From the NCBI GenBank assembly GCA_963797485.1, contig CAWCPF010000004.1, positions 248,001-312,000 of the forward strand: a stretch of DNA of 64,000 nucleotides, written 5' to 3'. Position numbers and translations under genes: made by a program. The notes beneath the pieces were generated by a model. The model worked only from the letters and a program-made list of their open reading frames with translations, had not been told where the DNA came from and searched no databases. The stretch comes from CAWAND01 sp963797485. Its GTDB lineage: Bacteria > Chloroflexota > Anaerolineae > Anaerolineales > E44-bin32. Positions 33,919-42,006 of this stretch are shown here, piece after piece (position 1 is the stretch's first letter; every line of letters begins with the position of its first letter).

Positions 33919-35085
33919 GTGAGTCCCACATCGCAGGCTTCCCCCAAGGTTTCCGTTCTGCGCACACGGCCGGAGACGGTCCTGGAAGACACCGGCAGGC
34001 TGATGGACCTAGCGGACATGCACGCCAGCCTGAAGCCCGGGGTCCCCACGATCATCAAAGACAATATCTCCTGGCACTTTCCCATGCCGGCCGCCAACAC
34101 CACCCCCTGGCAGCTGGAGGGAACTCTGATGGGGCTCGGCCAGCGCGGCATCGGCCCCCTGGTTTGTGTCCAAAACAAGACCGTCGTGATCGATGCTTTC
34201 AAGGGCGAGGACTTGAACGGCTACAAGCCGATCTTTGAGCGCTACGGCGTGCCGGTCCTGTACAACTTCCTGGAAAGCGACATGCACTGGATCGAGTATC
34301 GGCCTCAGGCCAGGATGCTGGCGTTGGATCACATCTACCCGGACGGCATCTTTGTCCCCGACTTCTTCATTGGCAAGAACATCGTGCATCTGCCGACGGT
34401 CAAATGCCACATGTACACGACCACCACGGGCGCCATGAAGAATGCCTTCGGCGGGCTGCTGAACCAACACCGCCACTACACGCACACGTGGATCCATGAG
34501 ACTTTGGTGGACCTGCTTGCCATCCAGCAGGAAATCCACCCTGGCATCTTTGCTGTGATGGATGGGACCACGGCCGGCAATGGTCCAGGTCCGCGCAGCT
34601 TGATCCCGGAGGTCAAAAATGTCATCCTCGCCTCCGCTGACCAGGTGGCGATAGACGCCGTTGCCGCCCGTTTGATGGGCTTCGATCCCCTGAGCATCGG
34701 CTACATTCGTTTGGCGCACGAGCGCGGGTTGGGGGTCGGCGATCCCAGAGACATTCGGGTCGTCGGCGATGACATCAGCCACGAGAACTGGAACTTCCGC
34801 GTGGGCTACAACCTGCACCGGGCCCTCGCCTGGCTTGCCTGGTATGGCCCTACCCGCGTGCTGCAGAAGCTGGTCCTGCGGACGCCGTTGGTGGCTTTCC
34901 CCATCTTTCTGTCAGAATTCAACCATGACTACTTGCAGTGGCCCTTCAAGCAGAAACAGGTCTTTGAAACCTGGCGGGAGCAGACCGACTGGGGGAGACT
35001 ATTTGCGGCCTATCAGGCGCGCGGCACGTTGGCCCCACCCGAGACGTCCGAACCGGCCTCATCAGGTGAACCTGTCCCTGCGTGA
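33919..35085 (+). CDS. DUF362 domain protein
   Basis: 388 residues from a GTG. The DUF362 core is recognised by VPTIIKDNISWHFP, VYMP-like VPDFFIGKNIVHLPTVKCHMYTTTTGAMKNAFGG and the VILASADQVAIDAVAARLMGFDPLSIGYIRLAHERGLG segment. Many DUF362 proteins carry a ferredoxin domain; here no CxxCxxC cluster is seen, so this is the stand-alone form. The biochemical role is unknown; links to iron-sulfur metabolism and DNA modification have been proposed for relatives. It has its own perfect palindromic operator, unlike its neighbours. Confidence 0.8.
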   Translation: MSPTSQASPKVSVLRTRPETVLEDTGRLMDLADMHASLKPGVPTIIKDNISWHFPMPAANTTPWQLEGTLMGLGQRGIGPLVCVQNKTVVIDAFKGEDLNGYKPIFERYGVPVLYNFLESDMHWIEYRPQARMLALDHIYPDGIFVPDFFIGKNIVHLPTVKCHMYTTTTGAMKNAFGGLLNQHRHYTHTWIHETLVDLLAIQQEIHPGIFAVMDGTTAGNGPGPRSLIPEVKNVILASADQVAIDAVAARLMGFDPLSIGYIRLAHERGLGVGDPRDIRVVGDDISHENWNFRVGYNLHRALAWLAWYGPTRVLQKLVLRTPLVAFPIFLSEFNHDYLQWPFKQKQVFETWREQTDWGRLFAAYQARGTLAPPETSEPASSGEPVPA

Positions 35086-35177
35086 AGGTCATGCCCACCG
35101 TTTCGGCCCGACGAAGGCTCTCACGGCTGTAAGCCACTCAGACCCCTTGTCTCGCAACGAGACGCGTGGAGGCCGCC

Positions 35178-36110
35178 ATGACATATAGCATCGTGGCTCT
35201 CGATGACACGACCGGAGAGCTCGGGGTAGCCGTCCAAACCCACCAGATGTGTGTCGGCTCGGGGGTGCCCTGGATCGAGGCCGGCGTCGGCGCGATCGCC
35301 ACCCAGGCGCTGACCAACGTGAGCTTTGGACCGATGGGGCTGAGCCTGCTGCGCCACGGCGTCGGGGCCGAGCGCGCGCTTCAGGCGCTGGTGGCTTCGG
35401 ACGAAGCGGCGCCGCGCCGCCAGGTCGCCATGGTCGATGCCGGGGGTAGATCGGCCGCCTGGACCGGCGAGGCCTGCATCCCGTACGCCGGCCATCGGCT
35501 CGGGCATGGCTTCAGCGTGCAGGCGAACATGATGCTGCGGGCCAGCGTGCCGGACGCCATGGCCGAGGCCTTTGAGTTGGCTCAGGGGATGCTGGCCGAG
35601 CGGATGCTTGCGGCGCTCCAGGCCGGCCAGGCCGAGGGCGGTGACATCCGCGGCATGCAATCCGCGGCGCTCCAGATACGCGGAGGCGCCAGGGCGAAAA
35701 TCCTTGGCCATCCCGATTGGCGGCCCATCTTGGACCTGCGCGTCGATGAACATGCCACACCGCTGGACGAGCTGGCCCGTCTGGTCCGGTTGCGTCAGGC
35801 GGACCTGACCAGCCGGCTTGGCGACCAGGCCATGGAGTCCGGCGACAAGGACACGGCCCTGGCTCACTGGGCCCAAGCCCGGGCGGCCGCCCCCGAGCTG
35901 GAAGAGCTGGCCTATTGGCAGGCCCTCACCCTGGCCGACAACGCCGACGATCCGGACCTGGCGGCGGACATCCTGGGTCCGATCTTGATCCGGGACCCCC
36001 TCCGACCGCAGTGGATCGAGCTCATCCATCGCCTGGCGCGGTCAGGTTATATCGAACGCCCAGGGGCCGCCGAGGCGCTGCTGGGCAAGCTGGGGGCGAC
36101 CTCCGCCTGA
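35178..36110 (+). CDS. DUF1028 (Ntn-hydrolase-like) protein with C-terminal TPR
   Basis: 310 residues. The first 215 are DUF1028: MTYSIVALDDTTGELGVAVQT, VPWIEAGVGAIATQALTNVSFG, GGRSAAWTGEAC and VQANMMLRASVPDAM. The family has the Ntn-hydrolase fold and is often fused to a peptidoglycan-binding or other domain; here a TPR-like helical region follows (DKDTALAHWAQARAAAPELEELAYW). The ATG at 35178 has a GGAGG site and fits the family start. Substrate unknown, possibly an amide hydrolase. Confidence 0.85.
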   Translation: MTYSIVALDDTTGELGVAVQTHQMCVGSGVPWIEAGVGAIATQALTNVSFGPMGLSLLRHGVGAERALQALVASDEAAPRRQVAMVDAGGRSAAWTGEACIPYAGHRLGHGFSVQANMMLRASVPDAMAEAFELAQGMLAERMLAALQAGQAEGGDIRGMQSAALQIRGGARAKILGHPDWRPILDLRVDEHATPLDELARLVRLRQADLTSRLGDQAMESGDKDTALAHWAQARAAAPELEELAYWQALTLADNADDPDLAADILGPILIRDPLRPQWIELIHRLARSGYIERPGAAEALLGKLGATSA

Positions 36111-36237
36111 CGGCCGCAGCTCCCAAGCCGGGCAGCGTGCCGTACGCCACACCTCAGTCTGTCTTCGTCAAGCCTGAAATTCGACTCCGGCAGCGCCCCG
36201 CCTGCCGGATGATCTTCGTCCCATACAGACACGCCCT

Positions 36238-36266
36238 TTGACACATCTTATGGCCGGCCTTAAAAG
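36238..36266 (+). promoter_or_regulatory. Promoter of the dtxR-feoB-feoA operon
   Basis: A perfect -35 TTGACA at 36238-36243 and, 16-17 bp on, TTAAAA/TAAAAG at 36260-36266. The following AGCTAAGATCG and CAGCCTTAACTG are A/T-rich interrupted dyads like those bound by DtxR/MntR proteins, but no standard box could be fitted with confidence. Confidence 0.55.
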
Positions 36267-36309
36267 CTAAGATCGGGTCAGCCTTAACTGAAACCGAAGG
36301 CAGGCAAAC

Positions 36310-37011
36310 ATGACCATGCCAGAGGCTTCCTCAAGCCTGACCGAAAGTGTGGAGATGTACCTCAAGGCCGTGTTCGAGCTCGGCCGAGAGGAGGAGTTCG
36401 TCTCCATTTCGTCCGTGGCGGGCCGGCTCGGGATCACGGTCGTCTCTGCCACTGAGAAGGTCCATCGGCTTGAAAGCGCCGGTCTCTTCAGCCACGAACC
36501 CTACCGCGGAGTCAAGTTGTCCGCCACCGGGAGGCTTCAAGCGGGCCAGGTCGTTCGCCGGCATCGATTATGGGAGTGCTTTTTGCATGCCCGACTTGGC
36601 ATGGGCTGGGCCGCTGTCCATGACCTGGCGTGCTCGCTTGAGCACGCGGTCGGCGATGAAGTCACCGAACCGCTGGCGGTCTTGCTTGGTCATCCGGCCG
36701 TCTGCCCCCACGGCAACCCGATCCCAGGGGCCGCCCTCCTGCAGGACGCACTTGAGTCCCAGCTCGATCAACTGCCCGATGGTGAGATGGCCGAGCTTGT
36801 CCGTATCCGGCCGGAAACCACGGAGCTGCTCGAATATCTCGAGGCCCGACAAATCCTCCCCGGGATTCGTCTGACGCGCACCGGTCAGGAACCCATGGGT
36901 GGGGCCCTGTTTTTCGAATCCGACGTTGGGCCCTTGGTGATCGGGACGGCGGTGGCGGCGCACCTGGTCGTGCGCCCGGTTCCGTCTGCAGCCCCGGAGG
37001 GTACCGGATGA
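36310..37011 (+). CDS. DtxR-family metal-dependent regulator
   Basis: 233 residues. An N-terminal winged helix (LTESVEMYLKAVFELGREEEFVSISSVAGRLGITVVSATEKVHRLESAGLF) is followed by the dimerisation and metal-binding domain with RHRLWECFLHARLGMGWAAVHDLACSLEHAVGDEVTEPL, which supplies the H-E-x-x-H-like ligands, and CPHGNPIPG. The C-terminal 75 residues form an SH3/FeoA-like domain. The stop overlaps feoB by four bases (ATGA), so it is the likely Fe(II)- or Mn(II)-responsive regulator of the iron uptake genes. IdeR-like or MntR-like specificity cannot be decided by eye. Confidence 0.9.
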   Translation: MTMPEASSSLTESVEMYLKAVFELGREEEFVSISSVAGRLGITVVSATEKVHRLESAGLFSHEPYRGVKLSATGRLQAGQVVRRHRLWECFLHARLGMGWAAVHDLACSLEHAVGDEVTEPLAVLLGHPAVCPHGNPIPGAALLQDALESQLDQLPDGEMAELVRIRPETTELLEYLEARQILPGIRLTRTGQEPMGGALFFESDVGPLVIGTAVAAHLVVRPVPSAAPEGTG

Positions 37012-38996
37012 ACCTTGCCGCCCCACTGCCTGGGCTAGAACCCCGCGCCCCGGCGACGCTTGGAGCCAGAATGCTCGCCTTGGTCGGGCAACCCAACGTC
37101 GGCAAGTCGGCCATTTTCCGGCGACTCACCGGCGCCAGGGCCGAGATTTCGAACTACCCCGGCACGACCGTCGAATTGAACCGGGCCGACTCCAGTACCT
37201 TGCCCGGTTGGACTCTGGTGGACACGCCTGGTCTGGTCGGCTTGCCGTCACTCTCCGAGGACGAAGACGTAACGGCGCGGGTGCTGCTGGAGGAACCGTT
37301 GGGCGGTGTGATCCAGGTCGTCGATCTCACCAACTTGCGCCGCTCCCTTTTGCTGACGACTCAACTGCTCGAGATGGGTCGGCCCATGGTGCTGGCCCTC
37401 AACATGGCCGACGAGGCGCGCAGCCTCGACCTGGTGCTCGATCGGTCCTCGCTCCAAGCAGCTCTGGGCGTTCAGGTGGTCGAGACCCAGGCGGTGAGCG
37501 GCGAAGGCATTTCCGAGCTGGCGGCCGCGGTTCGATCCGCCACTTCGTCGGAACCCTGCCTGCGCTATGAGCCCGAAATCGAGACCGCCATTCAGCGGCT
37601 GGTGGCCATATTGCCTCCGGCGCCGATGGCCCCGCGGGGCATGGCGTGCTTGTGGCTGGCGCGAGATGGCGTGGTGGAGGGCTGGCTGCGCGACAGAATG
37701 ACGGATGACGATGTGGAGCGACTTGGGCAACTCCGCCGGGAGCTGGCCATCACCCTGGGCGAAGAGCCGACGCTGGCACTTCAGCGAGCGCGGCTGGAAT
37801 TCGCCACGCGGCTGGCAGCTCGGACGACCCGGGATGACGGACGCGGCCGGGGCGCATGGCAACAGTGGTTGAGCCGCATCAGCCTTCACCCCGTCTGGGG
37901 ATTGGGTGTGCTCGCGGCCGTGGTCCTGGGCGTGTTCGTCTTCGTCGGCAGATTCGGTGCCGGCTTCCTGGTCGAGACTATCGAGGGCGGGCTGTTTGAA
38001 GCCCATCTCACGCCCTGGGTGGCAGGCTGGGTGCATGCATGGCTCGGCCAGGGCTGGTGGGCCGATCTGTTGGTGGGCCCCTACGGTCTGTGGACGATGG
38101 GCATCACCTATGCCGCCGCCTTGATTCTGCCCATCGTGTCGACTTTCTTCCTTGCCTTCGGGCTGCTCGAAGACTCGGGCTATCTGCCCAGGCTTTCGGC
38201 GCTCTCCAACCGCTGGTTCGAACGCATCGGATTGAATGGCAAGGCCATCTTGCCCATGGTGCTGGGCCTGGGCTGCGTCACCATGGCGACCATGACCACG
38301 CGCATCCTGGAAACTCGGCGTGAACGTCTGATGGCCATCCTGTTGTTGGCGCTGGCGGTCCCATGCTCGGCCCAGCTGGGGCTCGTGATGGGAATGCTGG
38401 CGGGGATCTCCTTGACGGCCACGGCCATCTGGGCCGGGGTCATCCTGGCGGTGCTGTTCCTGGTGGGCTGGCTGGCAAGCAAGCTCATGCCCGGCGCTCC
38501 CACCCCGCTGCTCCTGGATCTCCCCCCCTTCCGGATGCCCGACCTGCGGCTCGTGCTGGTCAAGACGATCACGCGGGTCGAGTGGTACCTCCGCGAAGTC
38601 GTGCCGTTGTTCCTGCTCGGATCGGCGCTCATGTTCCTGCTCGACCGAACGCACCTGTTGCAGGCGTTGATCCAGGTCGCCAAGCCGCTGGTCGTGGATT
38701 GGCTTGGACTGCCGGCCGCAGCCAGCGCGGCTTTGGTCCTCGGTTTCTTCCGACGGGACTTCGGCGCCGCCGGACTGTACGCGCTCCAGGCGCAGGGCGG
38801 CATGCAGCCAGCCCAGGTTGTGGTGGCCATGGTGACAGTGACCCTGTTCATCCCGTGCGTGGCCAGCGTGCTCATGATTGCCCGCGAGCGCGGCTGGCGG
38901 ACCACGGCCGGGCTGCTGGCCATGATCTTCCCTCTGGCCTTCGCCGTTGGCGGCGGACTACACTGGGTGCTGTCTGCCGTGGGGTGGGGCGGCTGA
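37008..38996 (+). CDS. feoB: Ferrous iron transporter FeoB
   Basis: 662 residues, inner-membrane Fe(II) uptake. The N-terminal G domain has GQPNVGKSAIFRRLTG (G1, residues 28-36), YPGTTVE (G2), DTPGL (G3) and NMAD (G4), then a helical GDI-like spacer. The membrane part includes two Gate motifs with conserved cysteines: LPMVLGLGCVTMATMTTRIL and LFIPCVASVLMIA. Nine or so helices are visible. It is shorter than typical FeoB (about 750) mainly through a reduced spacer. Translationally coupled to the DtxR gene upstream and followed three bases later by a zinc-ribbon FeoA gene. Confidence 0.95.
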   Translation: MNLAAPLPGLEPRAPATLGARMLALVGQPNVGKSAIFRRLTGARAEISNYPGTTVELNRADSSTLPGWTLVDTPGLVGLPSLSEDEDVTARVLLEEPLGGVIQVVDLTNLRRSLLLTTQLLEMGRPMVLALNMADEARSLDLVLDRSSLQAALGVQVVETQAVSGEGISELAAAVRSATSSEPCLRYEPEIETAIQRLVAILPPAPMAPRGMACLWLARDGVVEGWLRDRMTDDDVERLGQLRRELAITLGEEPTLALQRARLEFATRLAARTTRDDGRGRGAWQQWLSRISLHPVWGLGVLAAVVLGVFVFVGRFGAGFLVETIEGGLFEAHLTPWVAGWVHAWLGQGWWADLLVGPYGLWTMGITYAAALILPIVSTFFLAFGLLEDSGYLPRLSALSNRWFERIGLNGKAILPMVLGLGCVTMATMTTRILETRRERLMAILLLALAVPCSAQLGLVMGMLAGISLTATAIWAGVILAVLFLVGWLASKLMPGAPTPLLLDLPPFRMPDLRLVLVKTITRVEWYLREVVPLFLLGSALMFLLDRTHLLQALIQVAKPLVVDWLGLPAAASAALVLGFFRRDFGAAGLYALQAQGGMQPAQVVVAMVTVTLFIPCVASVLMIARERGWRTTAGLLAMIFPLAFAVGGGLHWVLSAVGWGG

Positions 38997-38997
38997 C

Positions 38998-39498
38998 GTG
39001 CCTGCCATCACGTGCGCCATGTGCGGGACGCGCTATGATCCGGCGGAGCACGCCGCTTGCCAGGACTGTCCCCTCCATCCGCGCTGTTCGCTGACGTGCT
39101 GCCCCAATTGCGGTTACACCGGCGTGGACCCGGAGGCCTCGACCGTCCTGCGCTGGCTTCGTCCGATTTGGAGACGGGGCCGTCGTCGCCGCAGAAACCG
39201 ACTGGCAGCCTCGGGTCGGGCGGACGCCTCCGGCAGTCGGCTTGATCAGGTCCCGCCCGGCAGCCGTGCGCTGATCACGGATCTTGGCCGTCTGCCCATG
39301 GAACGCCGCCAGCGGCTGGAGGGGATGGGGTTGTGCGCCGGCCAGCCGGTGGAGGTGCTGGCGCAGGCCCCGGTGACGGTGGTGAACGTCGGCCATGCGC
39401 AGTTGGCGCTGGCCGCTGAACTCAGCCGGATGATTGAAGTGCTGGCGTTGGATGACACCGTCTCCGCACCGGTTGGCCGCGTCCCGCGCACTTTGTGA
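38998..39498 (+). CDS. feoA: FeoA domain protein with N-terminal zinc ribbon
   Basis: 166 residues from a GTG next to the feoB stop. Residues 1-40 hold many cysteines (CAMCGTRYDPAEHAACQDCPLHPRCSLTCCPNCGY), enough for one or two zinc or iron-sulfur sites. A basic linker (RRGRRRRRNR) leads to a FeoA SH3-like domain (VPPGSRALITDLGRLPMERRQRLEGMGLCAGQPVEVLAQAPVTVVNVGHAQLALAAELSRMIEV). FeoA normally is a free ~80-residue partner that stimulates FeoB. The cysteine-rich extension recalls FeoC-like or ferredoxin-like sensors and may make transport metal- or redox-responsive (inference). Its TGA lies inside a palindromic operator. Confidence 0.8.
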   Translation: MPAITCAMCGTRYDPAEHAACQDCPLHPRCSLTCCPNCGYTGVDPEASTVLRWLRPIWRRGRRRRRNRLAASGRADASGSRLDQVPPGSRALITDLGRLPMERRQRLEGMGLCAGQPVEVLAQAPVTVVNVGHAQLALAAELSRMIEVLALDDTVSAPVGRVPRTL

Positions 39499-39510
39499 CA
39501 AAAGTCACAA
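39493..39510. promoter_or_regulatory. CRP/FNR- or Rex-like palindrome upstream of arfB
   Basis: TTGTGAC-AAAA-GTCACAA, perfectly symmetric (7-bp arms). It contains the feoA stop codon. A TGATAA at 39528-39533 lies 18 bp after the GTCACA, so the site would overlap the -35 region of the arfB promoter. Confidence 0.6.
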
Positions 39511-39561
39511 ACTAAAGCGCGGCGGCATGATAAGCTGGGGCGGGAGGCGGCGGGCCCACGC

Positions 39562-39990
39562 GTGATTGACATCACCCCAGATCTCAAATTGGACCCCAGC
39601 GAGTTCAGCTGGCAATTCGTGCGCAGTTCGGGGCCGGGCGGGCAGAACGTGAACAAGGTGGCCACGACGGCGCAACTGCGCTGGGACGTGGCCGGCAGCC
39701 GATGCCTCCCCCCGGAAGTCAAGGAACGTCTGGCGCGTGTCGCCGGCCGGCGTATGACGCGTGACGGTCGGCTGTTGATCGAAGCCGGGCGCTATCGCTC
39801 ACAGGCACAAAACCGGGAGGAGGCGGTCGAACGGCTGATCAACCTGGTGCGGCGGGCGGCCAGGCCCGCCAAAGTGCGCCGGCCGACGACGCCGTCCGCG
39901 GCTGCCCGGCGCCGGCGGCTGGATTCCAAACGAAGGCAGGCAGCCAAGAAGCGCTATCGCCGCGCCGACGACGGTCTCAACGACAGCTGA
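39562..39990 (+). CDS. arfB: Peptidyl-tRNA hydrolase ArfB/YaeJ (ribosome rescue)
   Basis: 142 residues from a GTG. The catalytic loop RSSGPGGQNVNKVATTAQLRWD holds the GGQ motif of class I release factors. It lacks the codon-recognition domains and has instead a Lys/Arg-rich C-terminal tail (RRRRLDSKRRQAAKKRYRR) that enters the mRNA channel of stalled ribosomes in E. coli ArfB. Function: releases nascent chains on non-stop ribosomes. Confidence 0.92.
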   Translation: MIDITPDLKLDPSEFSWQFVRSSGPGGQNVNKVATTAQLRWDVAGSRCLPPEVKERLARVAGRRMTRDGRLLIEAGRYRSQAQNREEAVERLINLVRRAARPAKVRRPTTPSAAARRRRLDSKRRQAAKKRYRRADDGLNDS

Positions 39991-40034
39991 CCGCCCACCG
40001 TCGGGCGGGCATCACCGACGGGCGGAAGCCGGGG

Positions 40035-40063
40035 TTGTCTCAGGACCAAGCTTCGCATATGCT
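40035..40063 (+). promoter_or_regulatory. Promoter of pepF
   Basis: TTGTCT at 40035-40040, a 17-bp spacer and TATGCT at 40058-40063. Transcription would start near 40070, 29 bases before the leader reading frame. Confidence 0.65.
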
Positions 40064-40098
40064 GGGCGACGCATCTAGCGCGCGACCAAGGAGTATTG

Positions 40099-40134
40099 AT
40101 GGCCGAGGCATCCTTTAGCGAGTGGAGTCCATGA
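40099..40134 (+). CDS. 11-codon leader reading frame coupled to pepF
   Basis: ATGGCCGAGGCATCC... encodes MAEASFSEWSP and stops at TGA, overlapping the pepF ATG (ATGA at 40131-40134). The AAGGAG site is placed correctly for this ATG, not for pepF, so ribosomes probably initiate here and re-initiate at pepF. It is too short for function as a protein; alternatively a lost base has split the true N-terminus of pepF. Confidence 0.4.
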   Translation: MAEASFSEWSP

Positions 40135-41942
40135 CCGAGGCGACTGTCTATTCACGATCCGAAGTCGATCCGAAACTCTGTTGGGATCCCCAAAGCATCT
40201 ACCCGTCGGCTGAGGCCTGGGAAGGGGCCTTGGACTCCTTGCTAGCGGACCTCAGCCGGCTGGAGGCTTACAAGGGGCGGCTGGCGGAAGGCGCGGGCGT
40301 GCTGGCCGACGCGCTGGCGGTCCGAGATGAGCTTCACCAGCGGCTGGGGCATGTATTCGTTTACGCCAGCATGAGCCACAGCGTCGACACGATGGACCAG
40401 GCCGCCGCCGGCATGATGGGCCGGGCGGAGTCGGTGCGAGCGCGCTTCCTGGCCGCCTCGGCCTTCGTCATCCCCGAGATCATCGACCTGACCCACGCCC
40501 GGGTCGTGGCCTGGGCAGATGAAGAGCCACGCCTGGCCGAGTACCGGCATTACTTTGACGACCTTTTCCGCAAGGCAGCTCACTACCGCACGACCGAAGT
40601 CGAAGAGCTGCTCGGTTTGGCCGCCGACCCCCTCGAAAGCATCGAGGGCATCTTCGGTGTGCTGGTCAGCGCCGACATGAGCTTTGCGCCGGTCACGGAC
40701 AGCCAGGGTCGCTCGCATGAGCTCACCCGCGGCACGACGATGTTCTTCAGCCAGAGCGCCGATCGAGAGATGCGGCGCACCGCCTGGGAAAACACCCACC
40801 GTCGGTATGGGGATTTCAAGAACAGCCTGACCGGCACGCTGGCGGCCTCCATCAAGAAGAATGTCTTCATCACCCGTGCCCGGGGGCACGCCGGCTCGCT
40901 CGAGATGGCCCTGTTTGACAACCACATCCCTCCGGCCGTCTTTCACAACTTGCTGGAGGTCTTCAAAAACCATCTGCCCACCTGGCACCGTTATTTCCGC
41001 CTGCGGCGACAAGCCCTGGGAGTCGAGACGCTCTGCCCGTATGATCTTTGGGCGCCGCTGCTGGGCGACCAACCGCCGCTGTCCTATGAGGCGGCGGTGG
41101 AGATGATCTGCCAAGGCCTGGCGCCTATGGGCTCTGCCTACGTGGACCAGGTCAGGCGGGGGTGTCTCGAGGAGCGCTGGGTGGACGTGCTGCCGACGCG
41201 CGGCAAACGATCGGGCGCGTTCTCATCGGGGGAGCAAGGGACGCCGCCATTCATCGTGATGAATTGGACCGGGTCGATGGTGAGTTTGTCCACGCTGGCC
41301 CACGAGTTGGGCCACTCGATGCATTCCTACCTGACGTGGCACAACCAGCCGCACGTGTACGCTGACTACTCCATCTTCGTGGCCGAGGTGGCTTCGAATT
41401 TCCATCAGGCGCTGGTGCGTGATCATTTGCTCGCCGGTGACGGGGATCGAGCGTTCAAGATCGCCGTCATCGAAGAAGCCATGTCGAATTTCCTGCGCTA
41501 CTTCTTCATCATGCCGCTGCTGGCGCGCTTCGAGGTTGAAACGCACGGCCGCATCGAGGCGGGGCAGGCCCTCACGGCCGACGGTGTCAGCCGGATCATG
41601 GCCGATTTGCTCGAGGAGGGTTTCGGAGGGGAGGTGGAGATCGAGCCCGAGCGCGATGGCATGCACTGGGCGAACTATGGGCACGTCTTCGCCGACTACT
41701 ACGTGTACCAGTACGCCACCGGAATCTCGGCTGCCCACGCCCTCTCCGGGCCGATTCTGAAGGGCGAAGCCGGGGCCGTCGACCGGTATCTCTCGTTCCT
41801 GAAAGCCGGCGCGTCTCTGTATCCCATTGACGCCCTCAAGCTGGCCGGGGTGGATCTGTCCCAACCCGAGCCCGTCGAATCAACTTTTGACGTCCTGGCC
41901 GCCCGCGTGGACCAGTTGGAAGCGCTGCTGAGCGAGGCGTGA
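40131..41942 (+). CDS. pepF: Oligoendopeptidase F (M3B zinc peptidase)
   Basis: 603 residues. Cytoplasmic zinc peptidase cleaving oligopeptides of roughly 7-17 residues. The catalytic motif is STLAHELGHSMHSYL with HELGH near residue 394, and the third ligand glutamate lies in the downstream SIFVAEVASNFHQALV segment. The N-terminal helical lobe (KLCWDPQSIYPSAEAWEGAL ... FVYASMSHSVDTMD) and the C-terminal WANYGHVFADYYVYQYATGISAAHAL are as in PepF. The ATG at 40131 lacks its own good ribosome-binding site and is coupled to the leader frame. Confidence 0.95.
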   Translation: MTEATVYSRSEVDPKLCWDPQSIYPSAEAWEGALDSLLADLSRLEAYKGRLAEGAGVLADALAVRDELHQRLGHVFVYASMSHSVDTMDQAAAGMMGRAESVRARFLAASAFVIPEIIDLTHARVVAWADEEPRLAEYRHYFDDLFRKAAHYRTTEVEELLGLAADPLESIEGIFGVLVSADMSFAPVTDSQGRSHELTRGTTMFFSQSADREMRRTAWENTHRRYGDFKNSLTGTLAASIKKNVFITRARGHAGSLEMALFDNHIPPAVFHNLLEVFKNHLPTWHRYFRLRRQALGVETLCPYDLWAPLLGDQPPLSYEAAVEMICQGLAPMGSAYVDQVRRGCLEERWVDVLPTRGKRSGAFSSGEQGTPPFIVMNWTGSMVSLSTLAHELGHSMHSYLTWHNQPHVYADYSIFVAEVASNFHQALVRDHLLAGDGDRAFKIAVIEEAMSNFLRYFFIMPLLARFEVETHGRIEAGQALTADGVSRIMADLLEEGFGGEVEIEPERDGMHWANYGHVFADYYVYQYATGISAAHALSGPILKGEAGAVDRYLSFLKAGASLYPIDALKLAGVDLSQPEPVESTFDVLAARVDQLEALLSEA

Positions 41943-42006
41943 TAGGCAACGTGGGCGCCCGTGGAGCGACACGCCGGGTGACCCGCTTGACGGAGTAGAC
42001 AAGGCC

